From: Desulfatibacillum aliphaticivorans DSM 15576
GTDB lineage: Bacteria; Desulfobacterota; Desulfobacteria; Desulfobacterales; Desulfatibacillaceae
NCBI RefSeq assembly: GCF_000429905.1
Contig: NZ_AUCT01000009.1
Span: forward strand, 124,001-188,000
DNA length: 64,000 nucleotides
Direction: 5' to 3'
This document shows, one piece after another, positions 7,299 through 16,468 of the stretch. The position numbers were made by a program, and so were the translations under genes. Under the pieces are notes generated by a model. That model was not told the DNA's origin. It did no database searches and worked only from the letters and a program-made list of their open reading frames with translations. Position 1 is the stretch's first letter. Every line of letters starts with the position of its first letter.

Positions 7299-8354
7299 TC
7301 ATGATTCCGGTTTGTCCGCATCATTTTCAAGAATCTTGCTTATGAAACTGGATACTGCGTTAGAAGCGTCTCTCTTTCCGGCTGTCATAATATGCGCGTA
7401 CTTTTCCGTGGTCCTTATTGAGCTATGCCCCAGAAGCTCTTGAAGAATCCTAATGTCCTTGGACACAAGGAGCGAATAGGTCGCATAGGTGTGACGCAGA
7501 TCGTGGAATCGGAAGTCTTTGATTTCAGCATCCTTCAACGCGGCTTTCCATGCCTTTTTGATATCCACAAGCGGTTTTCCCGTATGCTTGTTTTCAAAGA
7601 CAAACCCGGACTCGTGCTGCTGCAAGTTTTGTTTGAAGATCATTTCCAGTTCGCCGGGCAGAGGGATTGTCAATGGCCTCTTTCCTTTCGTTTCACTGCC
7701 GGGCACGGTGATAAGCTGATTTCCAAAATCCAAATGCCGTTTATGAAGGTTTAAAATCTCCCCTTTCCGCATTCCAGTCAGAATAGCCGTTAAAACTATT
7801 TCACGAAGCACTCCCGTGGCTTTTGACATGAGCGCGGATAACTCCTCTTTGCTCAAGTATCGGGTGCGGGGGAACTCATCGAATTTGTCGAAGCCGTCAA
7901 ATGGGTTTGGTTTGACGCCTGCTTTGTTGTAAGCGGCACGGGCATAGAACATGTGTCGGTTTATGGTGGGGCCGGACAACCCTTCATCCCATTTCTGCTT
8001 CTGATAACGCTTAACGTCCGAAGGGGAAATGGTGAGCTTCCCTCTAAAGAATGATTCAAAGTGGTGTTTGAGATACCTGAATGACTCCCATGTTTTGGGG
8101 CGGTGCATTTCCAGATAGTCCGCATACTCCTTAAATACCTGGCCGGGAGACTTGCTGGTTTGCCTTCTCCTGGGACTTTCTGCGCTGGTGAGAATACGCG
8201 CCCATATCTCATCCAACCGCTGTTGTGCTTCGCGCTTATTCATTTCTGATTTAGCGCCTATGTATCCTCGGTATCGCTTACCTTTGACGGTAAAGTCATA
8301 GTACCACCATGGAATGCTCTTACGCTCTACAATGAAAGGTGTTTTTCTAATCAT
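7299..8354 (-). CDS. Tyrosine recombinase / integrase of the island
   Basis: A 351-residue phage-type integrase. The N-terminal 60 residues resemble the arm-binding domain (WWYYDFTVKGKRYRGYIGAK), a SAM-like core-binding domain follows (about 70-160), and the catalytic domain (about 165-335) has all key residues: Arg in LTGMRKGEIL, His-Leu-Arg in FHDLRHTYATYS, His in LLGHSSIRTTEKYAHI, and the nucleophilic Tyr in EKYAHI. It should cut and rejoin the 55-bp tRNA-Pro site 100 bases away, towards which it is transcribed. No good ribosome site precedes the ATG. The upstream 430 bases are extremely AT-rich and may hold its promoter and arm sites. It seems intact, so the element may still be able to excise. 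Confidence 0.95.
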   Translation of the reverse strand: MIRKTPFIVERKSIPWWYYDFTVKGKRYRGYIGAKSEMNKREAQQRLDEIWARILTSAESPRRRQTSKSPGQVFKEYADYLEMHRPKTWESFRYLKHHFESFFRGKLTISPSDVKRYQKQKWDEGLSGPTINRHMFYARAAYNKAGVKPNPFDGFDKFDEFPRTRYLSKEELSALMSKATGVLREIVLTAILTGMRKGEILNLHKRHLDFGNQLITVPGSETKGKRPLTIPLPGELEMIFKQNLQQHESGFVFENKHTGKPLVDIKKAWKAALKDAEIKDFRFHDLRHTYATYSLLVSKDIRILQELLGHSSIRTTEKYAHIMTAGKRDASNAVSSFISKILENDADKPES

Positions 8355-8791
8355 GTGAGATAGTTATGTCATATATATCCACAAAGCACAACAACTATTT
8401 TTATTGATATAGAAAAAACTGATAGTATAGAATACATATTGAATATTTGAAGTCAAATAATGGAATCAATTTTCCAAAAATTATAAACAAAAAACCATAT
8501 TTTGAGTTAGATTTGAATACTGTGAATAATTTTTTATATATTTATTAAATATTGATGAATGACTTTTCAAACTTTTGAAACTATAGATTAGAAATATTTT
8601 TAGATATGAATCTCTTAATGAATGGCTATTCAGGATAAGTTACGTTGGGGCAACTGAGAAATTCGATCCATAGGTGGTTTTACCGAAAGCCCTGGCGAGA
8701 TTAAAGGCTCTCTCAGTGGAGACGCCCCGGCAGAAGGAAGGAAGCCTGACATCTATTTTCGCCGGGAATCGCTCCAAACAATAATCTTACT
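8355..8791. other. AT-rich non-coding stretch inside the island
   Basis: About 435 bases without a gene, with runs of A and T, lying between the integrase start and the end of the 498-residue gene. It could hold the integrase promoter and arm-type integrase sites, but I can define none of them. Confidence 0.45.
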
Positions 8792-10288
8792 TTAAGAACC
8801 TAAGTCATCCAGCATCGCCTTTGTAATGCCCATCTTCGTTGACAAGTCCAGTGGAGGATGACCAATATCCATAAGGCTCCCGAACATGGTAAACCGCCCA
8901 ATCTCACATGTAATGCCCATTCCGTTTCTCGCTAAGCGCTCATTGACCAACGTGGTTATTCTTATAGCCAAATCCCTATCATCGATAGGAATGCCGGTAT
9001 AAGAACCTCTGGCAAGGCTTGCAGAGACCATCAGAAGACCTCGGTTTTTACGTGAGCCGTCCTCTGATCTTATAACTGACTGCGCTGGACTGAACGGTGT
9101 TCGTGCACTAAAAGAGATAGACGAAAAAGGTTTAAGTGTCATATAAAGTTCTGTGCTTTGGGGAACGGCCGCCTCTAAAACCGGAAACACCGCTATCCTC
9201 CCATCACAATAGTCTTCTATAACCCTCTCAACAAGGTGGTGTGCGGGAATACCCCTCAAGGATTGTCCATTGTTCTCCTTGTATAGTACGCGCACCGGCG
9301 CCCCTAAAATCTGAATATCGTAGAGGCTTGTTACAACGATTTGTTTGAGAGATTCCTTCACCCCCAACCATACGGTAAATTTAAGACTATCATCTCGGAG
9401 AATTTCAGTGAGAAAAGAAAGACCATATCTGTCACCTTTAATATCTCTATCAATTTGATAGGCAATTGCATAGTTCCCAAGAGTTTGAATCAGAGGCCGT
9501 TTTTTGTTCGGCTGCGAGTCTCTAATTAATGCCAGTATGTTGATTATGTTATATAATTCTGGTTGATATTGAATATAGGGAACATTGCCATTAACAAGAT
9601 GCGAGAGCATATCTTTGGGCGGAGGGACTGTTTTTCTCCTGTTTAGTGTGGCGTGGATAGGTTCACTGGCTTTTATTTGTTTTCCAACAGAGGGATTCCT
9701 CCCTCGGAGAAAGGCGATTTTTTCTGCCATATCGCTTGCAACATCATATAAACTCATAGTGCTGCTGTCTTTAAACCATAAGCCGCCCGTAATTACTCCG
9801 TATGAGTTTCCCGAAACGGAAGCGATCTCTTCACAAGAGGCTGGGCATTCCCTTATATGCCTCAGGCTCCCTATTAAATCCGATAAAAAACAATCTACCT
9901 TTCTTGGGACTCGTGCCCCCGAAGCAAACCCATGCAATGGAAGATATACATCCCTACCAATTTCCATAATTGATTGTTGTATCCCAGGACACAGTTTTTC
10001 AACGGTTTTAGGTACTACGATTCTTGTGTCCTGCGGACATTGAGAGGATAAAATCCACAAAATGGTTTTTTCAATAACGTTTGATGAAGGCTGCTCTGAA
10101 TAAAGACGAAAATGGACACAGTTCCTTTCTTCGTTAAAAAGCACTATTCGCCATATCGGTTGACGCGGTTTGCTTTTTTGATATTTTAGTTCTCCTGACT
10201 TTAGCTGATAGTAGTGGGGAGATGATCCGACAAGCAACTTAAGAAATCCGTTTGAATGTCTATCGCCAGCGTTTGCTTCCAACTCCAT
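8792..10288 (-). CDS. Unrecognised 498-residue protein, partner of the HNH nuclease
   Basis: I do not recognise this protein. The start at 10288 is chosen because GAGGAGA stands eight bases upstream; it lies 11 bases after the stop of the HNH gene, so the two form a tight operon (an in-frame GTG at 10306 would overlap that stop). The sequence is mixed alpha/beta without signal peptide, membrane segment, Walker motif or obvious nuclease triad. Visible blocks include PIWRIVLFNEERNCVHFRLY near 50, GGLWFKDSSTMSLYDVASDM near 170, and a C-terminal GRFTMFGSLMDIGHPPLDLS near 475. Its pairing with a nuclease in an integrated island suggests defence or element maintenance, as inference only. Confidence 0.7.
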   Translation of the reverse strand: MELEANAGDRHSNGFLKLLVGSSPHYYQLKSGELKYQKSKPRQPIWRIVLFNEERNCVHFRLYSEQPSSNVIEKTILWILSSQCPQDTRIVVPKTVEKLCPGIQQSIMEIGRDVYLPLHGFASGARVPRKVDCFLSDLIGSLRHIRECPASCEEIASVSGNSYGVITGGLWFKDSSTMSLYDVASDMAEKIAFLRGRNPSVGKQIKASEPIHATLNRRKTVPPPKDMLSHLVNGNVPYIQYQPELYNIINILALIRDSQPNKKRPLIQTLGNYAIAYQIDRDIKGDRYGLSFLTEILRDDSLKFTVWLGVKESLKQIVVTSLYDIQILGAPVRVLYKENNGQSLRGIPAHHLVERVIEDYCDGRIAVFPVLEAAVPQSTELYMTLKPFSSISFSARTPFSPAQSVIRSEDGSRKNRGLLMVSASLARGSYTGIPIDDRDLAIRITTLVNERLARNGMGITCEIGRFTMFGSLMDIGHPPLDLSTKMGITKAMLDDLGS

Positions 10289-10299
10289 GTTTAATCTCC

Positions 10300-10968
10300 T
10301 CAACACCGCCCAAAATGTTTCATGAAAAGAGCATCAATTTTTTTTTCATCCATAATTTGAAAAATCCTTGATTTTGCATGGTTAGAAGTGGGGTAGGTGT
10401 CTTTGCCAGAAATCCTATCTTCGCACTTAAGGGAAATAACCGAAATTTCATATTTATCACCAACAGAAATTATTTCGATTTTGTACTTTCCCTTGCGGAT
10501 ATATTCAATGTTGCCATCGCTTTTCCATCGCGGCGATTTACAAAAATTTTTCCTTCTTCTCGTAAAAGAAGACCCCTTCTTATTTCCTGTGAGTCTGTCG
10601 CAGCAATCCGTTCCAACTCCAATTGGAGCCCATTTTTGGTGGTGCAAATAATATACATGGCGAATTTGTGTCTCGCAGAACTCACAATATCCAGACAAGT
10701 CACCTAAGTCCTCATATCCCATGAAACCCCAACCATGTACTGGAAGGGTTATATCATGTTCAGCAGCGTGACATCGCTTACAAAGCGTCTCACACGCCTC
10801 ATGGGGATATTCCCACGGGAGACGATGACTTTCATAATATGTATGATGAACTTGGAGTATAACCCCATCACTTTGTTGCTTTCCACAGCGTACACATTGC
10901 CCATCATCCAGATCAATAATATGGTCTCTAAACTTTATCCATTCAGGATGCTTATAAAGATTCCCCAT
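10300..10968 (-). CDS. HNH endonuclease family protein
   Basis: A 222-residue protein whose first 75 residues form an HNH nuclease module: two Cys-x2-Cys zinc knuckles (CVRCGK near 25 and LCKRCH near 64) around the catalytic core LQVHHTYYESHRLPWEYPHE, with His-His as the usual metal-binding pair and a final His in AAEHD. A second Cys-x2-Cys (YCEFCETQ) near 94, followed by DCCDRLTG, suggests a further zinc-binding region. The C-terminal half is a basic, beta-rich segment of unknown type. It precedes the 498-residue gene by 11 bases. HNH proteins nick or cut DNA; in islands they serve restriction, packaging or homing. No terminase is present, so restriction or defence is more likely here. Confidence 0.82.
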   Translation of the reverse strand: MGNLYKHPEWIKFRDHIIDLDDGQCVRCGKQQSDGVILQVHHTYYESHRLPWEYPHEACETLCKRCHAAEHDITLPVHGWGFMGYEDLGDLSGYCEFCETQIRHVYYLHHQKWAPIGVGTDCCDRLTGNKKGSSFTRRRKNFCKSPRWKSDGNIEYIRKGKYKIEIISVGDKYEISVISLKCEDRISGKDTYPTSNHAKSRIFQIMDEKKIDALFMKHFGRC

Positions 10969-11209
10969 TTTTGAACTCCCAGTTCACTTTTTGATGTAAA
11001 TAAAGTGGTATTATTTTTTTAAAATGAAGTCAATATCAAATCCATTATTCCGGAAAGTTTACTTAAAACAATTAGCATAAAATTCAGTGATTTATATTTA
11101 ATAGAACATATTCATCTGGCTCCTTTGCTTGATTCCTGCTCACAATTTTGATATTTTTTTGCCTGTTTTCATATCTTTAGATATTGTAATTTATATGGAG
11201 GAGGCATTC

Positions 11210-11866
11210 TTGATAATCTCTGAACCCACTCGATATGGTGCCGGGATGTATCTCTATGGAGACTATTGGGATCTTCACAGTCTTCATAAATTGATCCATC
11301 GTTTGGCAGACGGATATCCTATCGAAGGAGAACTGGTGGATTTCTTGCTAAGTCTGGCCTATGAAATACGGCATGCATACCAAGGAGATCGCTTAGAGGA
11401 GAGCTTCGGATTCGACGAGTTAGATCAAGTCAATTACAGGGGGGTGCCTTTACTATGGCCCGTACTTATACCGCAAATAGGTTTGTTACGATGGGCGGCC
11501 GCGTATCATCCAACCTCGAAAAAAGATCAAGCGACCCTGCTGATTCTTGAACATTGTGTCGAGGACTCCTTAATAGAATATGACAAGTCAATAGGTGACT
11601 GTGTTTATGATCTACGAACCATGTTTGATTGGCTCAATAAAGACTATTACGTGCAGTTCGTATACAAATGTGCTTATAGCTATCTATTTGACAGCAAAGG
11701 CGGCAAAGCTCGTTTTAAAAGGTTGCCTCTCGTTTTGCGAATGATGCATCCTTCGTCGAACGAGTACAGAATTTTTGCTGAGCACCTTGAAAGCCGGGCA
11801 ACAGAACTTGGGACAAGTCCGCATAATCTTCAAGATTGGTCTACTTGGCCAGATTTTAGATGGTAA
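11210..11866 (+). CDS. DUF6904-like protein of unknown function
   Basis: The frame is open from an ATG at 11129, but GGAGGAGG at 11197-11204 stands five bases before a TTG at 11210, giving a 218-residue protein that starts MIISEPTRYGAGMYLYGDYW. I prefer that start. The early GDYWDLHSLHKLIHRLADGY and AYEIRHAYQGDR blocks look like the DUF6904 family, which has no known activity; the assignment is from memory of the family pattern. It is soluble and mostly helical, with many Tyr, Trp and Leu and no catalytic signature I can name. It reads away from the HNH operon and stands 99 bases before the nuclease gene, so it may be transcribed with that gene. Confidence 0.65.
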   Translation: MIISEPTRYGAGMYLYGDYWDLHSLHKLIHRLADGYPIEGELVDFLLSLAYEIRHAYQGDRLEESFGFDELDQVNYRGVPLLWPVLIPQIGLLRWAAAYHPTSKKDQATLLILEHCVEDSLIEYDKSIGDCVYDLRTMFDWLNKDYYVQFVYKCAYSYLFDSKGGKARFKRLPLVLRMMHPSSNEYRIFAEHLESRATELGTSPHNLQDWSTWPDFRW

Positions 11867-11965
11867 AATAGGAGGCCTGATAAGTGAGACGCAACTTTCT
11901 AAAGTTGCCGCCTTGGCTGTCCTGTTCATGGCATGTTAAGGGAAATAGTTCGGATAGGAGGAGAG

Positions 11966-13033
11966 ATGTCTTTTAATATGCAGTTATGGGAAGTTCGCAA
12001 TGGCAAGTTGGTTGACCTACGGAGTTCCGCACTTGACAAAGAGGAGCGGCTGGAAAACTGGATTGCTCAAGACGCCTCAGTTCTGGGCCTTGAATTGCTG
12101 ATCATTGGCCGGCAAGTGACAACCGCTTATCGAGGCATTATTGATCTCCTGGCCATTAATCGGCAGGGGGACATGGTTGTCATTGAGCTTAAAAAGCACA
12201 AGACCCCAAGGGACATTGTTTCTCAGATCTTGGATTATGCCACCTGGGTAAAGGACTTGGGCTACAAAGAAATCAACGCCATCGCATTCAAACATCTGAA
12301 GAAAAGTCTGCCCTCCGCTTTTACTGATCATTTCAACGAAAGCCTGCCTGAAACCCTTAACAACAATCACAGCATGATCATTGCAGCCGCTGAACTGGAT
12401 GACGCATCTGAACGCATTGTCCAGTATTTAGCCGATGATCACGGATTGAACATCAATGTCATCTTTTTCAATTACTTCCAAAACAACGAGCAGGAAATCG
12501 TCGGCCGGGCATGGTTGATGGACCCGGAAGAGGTCAACGAGCGTTCCGAGTCTCGCAAAAAGGCTCCTTGGTCGGGTTATTGGTTTGTCAATGTTGGAGA
12601 ATGCGAAAGGCGCACCTGGAAAGATAACATTCGATACAACTTCTTGGGAGCGGGTGGCGGCAAGTGGTTTTCCAACGGTCTGAAAAGGCTGCAACCCGGC
12701 GATAAGATTTTCGCCTACCTTAAGGGGGTGGGCTACGTCGGCTTTGGTGAAGTCACCCATAAAGCAGTCATGATTGACCAGTTTATGGTCAATGAAGATG
12801 GAGCCGAAAAGCCTTTGTCAGAAGCTCAGCTAACGGCTCCACAGGCCACTGATGGCCTGGCTGATCCTGATCTATCTGAATGGGCTGTCCGCGTGGTTTG
12901 GCGCAAGACGTTTTCCAAAGAAGAGGCCAAGACATTTAAAGGAGTATTCGCCAATCAGAACATTGCATGCAAACTGAGGCACCCGGAAACTGTGGAATTT
13001 TTGGTCAAGGAGTTTGATGTTTTAGAGCAGTGA
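11966..13033 (+). CDS. PD-(D/E)XK (NucS/DUF91-type) nuclease fused to a PUA/EVE-like domain
   Basis: A 355-residue protein; the ATG at 11966 follows AGGAGGAG by a good distance, while an ATG at 11933 has none. The N-terminal half carries the nuclease core: Asp in RGIIDLLAINRQGDMVVIEL with the following E-x-K in IELKKHKTPRD, then a helix with Gln and Tyr (QILDYATWV), the RecB/NucS arrangement. After about residue 200 comes a separate domain, GYWFVNVGECERRTW, then GLKRLQPGDKIFAYLKGVGY and VGFGEV, matching the PUA/EVE fold that recognises modified bases. The combination suggests a nuclease that tests DNA for base modification, as in type IV-like restriction. It is the last gene before the right attachment site. 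Confidence 0.8.
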   Translation: MSFNMQLWEVRNGKLVDLRSSALDKEERLENWIAQDASVLGLELLIIGRQVTTAYRGIIDLLAINRQGDMVVIELKKHKTPRDIVSQILDYATWVKDLGYKEINAIAFKHLKKSLPSAFTDHFNESLPETLNNNHSMIIAAAELDDASERIVQYLADDHGLNINVIFFNYFQNNEQEIVGRAWLMDPEEVNERSESRKKAPWSGYWFVNVGECERRTWKDNIRYNFLGAGGGKWFSNGLKRLQPGDKIFAYLKGVGYVGFGEVTHKAVMIDQFMVNEDGAEKPLSEAQLTAPQATDGLADPDLSEWAVRVVWRKTFSKEEAKTFKGVFANQNIACKLRHPETVEFLVKEFDVLEQ

Positions 13034-13342
13034 AAAATTGCAGAGGGCGGCTGTCATGTTTCACCCCCTTGAATTAGTCTCATTGCGCAAAATACCATCC
13101 GCCAATTAATGTCGGCTCTGATCCTTCATCAAGTATGGCATGCTCGTTCGACGCCGGGCGCTCCTGTCATACAACAAGATGGGATAGCTTTTATACAGTA
13201 TAGGTCGCCGAAAATTTGACCGTATAGTCAATGGGCAATAGCGGCCTTGTGTTTTTGGAGGGTTTTGGGAAAAAACGTGTCGAGTTTTGCGTCGACCTAT
13301 GGGGGGGATGGGGGCCTATCTCAAATGGTTCTGCCCCAAAAA
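13034..13342. other. Non-coding right end of the island
   Basis: About 310 bases without a credible gene. Short open frames here read through the tRNA and are not supported by ribosome sites or composition. Confidence 0.5.
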
Positions 13343-13371
13343 GAAAAAAGGAGCTTCCTTCGGAAGCCCCT
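13343..13371 (-). terminator. Terminator brought by the island for tRNA-Pro
   Basis: On the minus strand GGGGCTTCC pairs with GGAAGCTCC (triloop GAA; one G-T pair) and is followed by six T. It lies just downstream of the intact tRNA-Pro, within the island, and replaces the displaced terminator at 7095-7131. Confidence 0.75.
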
Positions 13372-13380
13372 TTGTTTCTT

Positions 13381-13468
<88 letters not shown>

Positions 13469-13478
13469 CGAAAAACGC

Positions 13479-13507
13479 TTTATACTCCTGCGACCGCTCT
13501 GTGTCAA
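13479..13507 (-). promoter_or_regulatory. Sigma70 promoter of tRNA-Pro
   Basis: Reading the minus strand, TTGACA (13507-13502) and TATAAA (13484-13479) are separated by exactly 17 bases. The -35 is perfect and the -10 differs at one base. Transcription would start a few bases before the tRNA. Confidence 0.8.
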
Positions 13508-13550
13508 GCGATCTTATCGCCTTTTTTCGGCGATTATCAAAAAAAAGAAC

Positions 13551-14636
13551 TTAGCCGTTCTTTTTCTCGAATTCCTTCATGAAATCCACCAGGGCTTCGA
13601 TGCCTTCCTGGCTCGTGGGATTGTAGATGGATGCGCGGCATCCGCCCACGGAGCGGTGGCCTTTGAGTCCGCCCAGGCCGTTTTCCAGGGCTTGGGCCAC
13701 AAAGGCTTTTTCCAGGTCTTCGCTGGGGAGGCGGAAGGTCACGTTCATCAAAGAACGGGAGTCCTTGTCCGCGGTTCCGGAGTAGAAGTCGCTGGAATCG
13801 AAAATCGAGTACAGGGTGTCCGCTTTTTTGCGGTTCCTGGCTTCCATTTTCTCCAGGCCGCCGATGGTTTCCTCGATCCACTTGACCACCAGGCCCACCG
13901 TGTAAATGGCGAAGCAGGGGGGCGTGTTGTACATGGAGTTCTTGTCGGCGAACGTGGTGTACTTGAACATGGAGGGCAGGCTTGCGGGAACCCTTTCCAG
14001 CATGTCCTTGCGGATGATGGCCACGCATACGCCTGCGGGGCCCATGTTCTTTTGGGCGCCGGCGTAGATAAGGCCGAACTTGGAGACGTCTATGGGCCTG
14101 CTCAGGATGTCGGAGGACATGTCCGCGATCAGGGGGACGTTTCCTGCTTCCGGAAAATCGTTGTAGGCCGTTCCCTTAATAGTATTGTTGGAGGTAATGT
14201 GCACGTAGGCGGCATTGGGATCCAACGGAATATTTTTGGGAATGTAGCAGAAATTCCTGTCTTCGGAGGAAGCGGCCACGTTGACGGTCTTGCCCATGGC
14301 CTGGGCTTCCTTGATGGCCTTGGAGGACCATGTGCCGGTGTTCACGTAGTCGGCGGATTGGCCTTCGGGCAGCAGGTTCATGGGAACCAGCGCAAACTGG
14401 GTGCTGGCGCCGCCCTGCATGAACAGGACCTGAAAATCGTCGCCCAGGCCCATGAGGCGGTTTATTCTTTCCACGGTTTCGTTGATCACGTCGTCGAACC
14501 ATTTGGAGCGATGGCTGACTTCCATGATGGACATGCCCGAGCCTTTGAAGTCCAAGAGCTCGGCCTGGATTTCTTCAAGCACCGGCAGCGGGAGGGCGGC
14601 CGGTCCTGCATTGAAATTGTGAATTCTGTTTTTCAT
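13551..14636 (-). CDS. serC: Phosphoserine aminotransferase
   Basis: A 361-residue PLP enzyme of the class V aminotransferase fold, starting MKNRIHNFNAGPAALP, which is the classical SerC beginning; the frame extends 23 codons further but the ATG at 14636 has AAGGAAAA upstream. Seen motifs: FMQGGASTQFALVPMN, then the PLP-lysine region YAGAQKNMGPAGV, and the phosphate-binding C-terminal GHRSVGGCRASIYN. It converts 3-phosphohydroxypyruvate plus glutamate to phosphoserine, the second step of serine synthesis. The enzyme of the first step, serA, lies divergently 224 bases away, so both could share control from the region between them. Confidence 0.97.
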   Translation of the reverse strand: MKNRIHNFNAGPAALPLPVLEEIQAELLDFKGSGMSIMEVSHRSKWFDDVINETVERINRLMGLGDDFQVLFMQGGASTQFALVPMNLLPEGQSADYVNTGTWSSKAIKEAQAMGKTVNVAASSEDRNFCYIPKNIPLDPNAAYVHITSNNTIKGTAYNDFPEAGNVPLIADMSSDILSRPIDVSKFGLIYAGAQKNMGPAGVCVAIIRKDMLERVPASLPSMFKYTTFADKNSMYNTPPCFAIYTVGLVVKWIEETIGGLEKMEARNRKKADTLYSIFDSSDFYSGTADKDSRSLMNVTFRLPSEDLEKAFVAQALENGLGGLKGHRSVGGCRASIYNPTSQEGIEALVDFMKEFEKKNG

Positions 14637-14759
14637 GGTAATTGTTTTCCTTGTGGTTATGCGCCGCTTTTTTTCCCCGGCTTTAAGTAGTCCGTTTGGA
14701 TACATGTTCCGATTGTGGGTGTCAAGTGTAAAATTGGCGTGAGGACCATCGCTTTGGTC

Positions 14760-14790
14760 TTGACATTGCCGAATATCCTATTAGTATAAC
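14760..14790 (+). promoter_or_regulatory. Candidate serA promoter
   Basis: TTGACA at 14760-14765 and GTATAA/TATAAC near 14784-14790 with an 18-19 base spacer. The -35 is perfect and the spacing slightly long. It is about 70 bases before the serA start. Confidence 0.5.
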
Positions 14791-14860
14791 AAACTTTTCC
14801 CGATAGGGCTTAAAAGGCCCCCTGGGCGGAAACTCACGCTATTAAATAATGGAGACAAAA

Positions 14861-16441
14861 ATGAAAGTACTTGTAAGCGACAAACTCGGAGAAGCTGGAA
14901 TCCAGCTCTTTGAGGAAGCCCAAGGGATCGAGGTGGACGTAAACACCGGCCTCGAACCCGCTGAGCTCAAAAAAATCATCGGCGATTACGACGCGATAGT
15001 CATCCGCAGCGCCACCAAAGTGACCGAAGAGCTTTTGGACGCCGCCCCCAACCTGAAGGTGGTGGGCCGCGCCGGCATCGGTCTGGACAATGTGGACATT
15101 CCCGCAGCCACCAAAAGGGGCGTGGTCGTTATGAACACCCCGGGGGGCAACGTCGTCACCACCGCCGAGCACGCCATATCCATGATGTTGTCCCTCACCC
15201 GCAACATCCCCCGCGGGACCGCATCCCTCAAAGCCGGCAAGTGGGACAAAAAACTGCTCCAGGGCAAGGAAATCTTCAACAAGACCCTGGGCGTCATCGG
15301 CTTCGGCAACATCGGCTCCATCGCGGCCGACAGAGCCAGAGGGCTTCGCATGAACGTGATCGTGGCCGACCCCCACGTCACGCCCGAGCGCATTGAAAAG
15401 GCCGGCTTCGAGGCCGTCAGCCTGGACGAACTGTACGAGCGCTCCGACTACATCACGGTTCACGTGCCCAAGATGAAGGAAACCATCGGCCTTCTGAACA
15501 AGGACGCCTTCGCCAAGATGAAAAAAGGCGTGATGGTCATCAACTGCGCCCGCGGCGGCATCGTGGACGAAGCGGACCTGTACGACGCCATCCAGGAAGG
15601 CAAAGTCGCCGGCGCCGCTCTGGACGTTTTCGCAACCGAGCCTCCCGGAGTCATCCCCCTGTTTGAACTGGACAACGTGATCTGCACCCCCCATCTGGGC
15701 GCCTCCACCGCGGAAGCCCAGACCAACGTTGCCGTTGCCGTGGCCGAACAAATCATCGCCTATCTCCAGACCGGCACGGTCATCAACGCAGTGAACGCTC
15801 CGTCCGTCACCGGCGACCTTCTTGAGAAGCTCAAGCCCCTCCTGACCCTGGGCGACCGCATGGGATGCCTCCAGGCTCAGTTGGCTCAAGGCCCGGTCAA
15901 GTCCATCAGCATCGAATATTATGGGGATTTCCGCGGCCTGGACCTGTCTCCGGTCACCACGGCCATCTTGAAGGGTTTCCTCACCCCAGCGCTGAAAGAC
16001 GACGTCAACTTTGTCAACGCAGGCATGCTGGCCCAGGAAAGAGGCGTGAGCGTCACCGAAACCACGCAGGCCGACTCCAAGGACTTCAACAACCTGATCA
16101 AGGTTATCGCCAAGTCCGACGCCGCCACCCACACCGTGTCCGGCACCATCTACGGCAAGGCCGAGCCCAAGATCGTCCGCATCGACAGCTTTAGGGTGGA
16201 AATGGTGCCCGAGGGCCACGTGCTTCTGATCCACAACATCGACAAGCCCGGCGCCATCGGCAGCGTGGGCAGCATGTTGGGCGAAGCCTCCGTGAACATC
16301 GCCCGGATGCAGGTTGGTCAGGAAGAGGACGGCAACAGAAACTTCATCGTCATGGAAACCGACACGGAAACTCCTGACGATGTGGTGGCCAAATTGCGGG
16401 AGCTGCCGCTGGTCAAATCCGTAATTACGGTGGAACTCTAA
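14861..16441 (+). CDS. serA: D-3-phosphoglycerate dehydrogenase
   Basis: A 526-residue SerA of the long type. The start at 14861 follows GGAGACAAAA; an ATG four codons earlier lies inside that ribosome site. Domains: substrate- and NAD-binding 2-hydroxyacid dehydrogenase (1-310) with VGRAGIGLDNVDIPAA, the dinucleotide motif GVIGFGNIGS near 144, catalytic Arg in INCARGGIVDEADL and catalytic His in TPHLGASTAEAQ; the intervening ASB domain (about 315-450); and a C-terminal ACT domain (about 452-525, VLLIHNIDKPGAIGSVGSML), which usually mediates serine feedback inhibition. It oxidises 3-phosphoglycerate to phosphohydroxypyruvate. The following DUF1844 gene is 27 bases downstream. Confidence 0.98.
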   Translation: MKVLVSDKLGEAGIQLFEEAQGIEVDVNTGLEPAELKKIIGDYDAIVIRSATKVTEELLDAAPNLKVVGRAGIGLDNVDIPAATKRGVVVMNTPGGNVVTTAEHAISMMLSLTRNIPRGTASLKAGKWDKKLLQGKEIFNKTLGVIGFGNIGSIAADRARGLRMNVIVADPHVTPERIEKAGFEAVSLDELYERSDYITVHVPKMKETIGLLNKDAFAKMKKGVMVINCARGGIVDEADLYDAIQEGKVAGAALDVFATEPPGVIPLFELDNVICTPHLGASTAEAQTNVAVAVAEQIIAYLQTGTVINAVNAPSVTGDLLEKLKPLLTLGDRMGCLQAQLAQGPVKSISIEYYGDFRGLDLSPVTTAILKGFLTPALKDDVNFVNAGMLAQERGVSVTETTQADSKDFNNLIKVIAKSDAATHTVSGTIYGKAEPKIVRIDSFRVEMVPEGHVLLIHNIDKPGAIGSVGSMLGEASVNIARMQVGQEEDGNRNFIVMETDTETPDDVVAKLRELPLVKSVITVEL

Positions 16442-16468
16442 AACTTATAAACCAAAGGAGTGTGCTTC

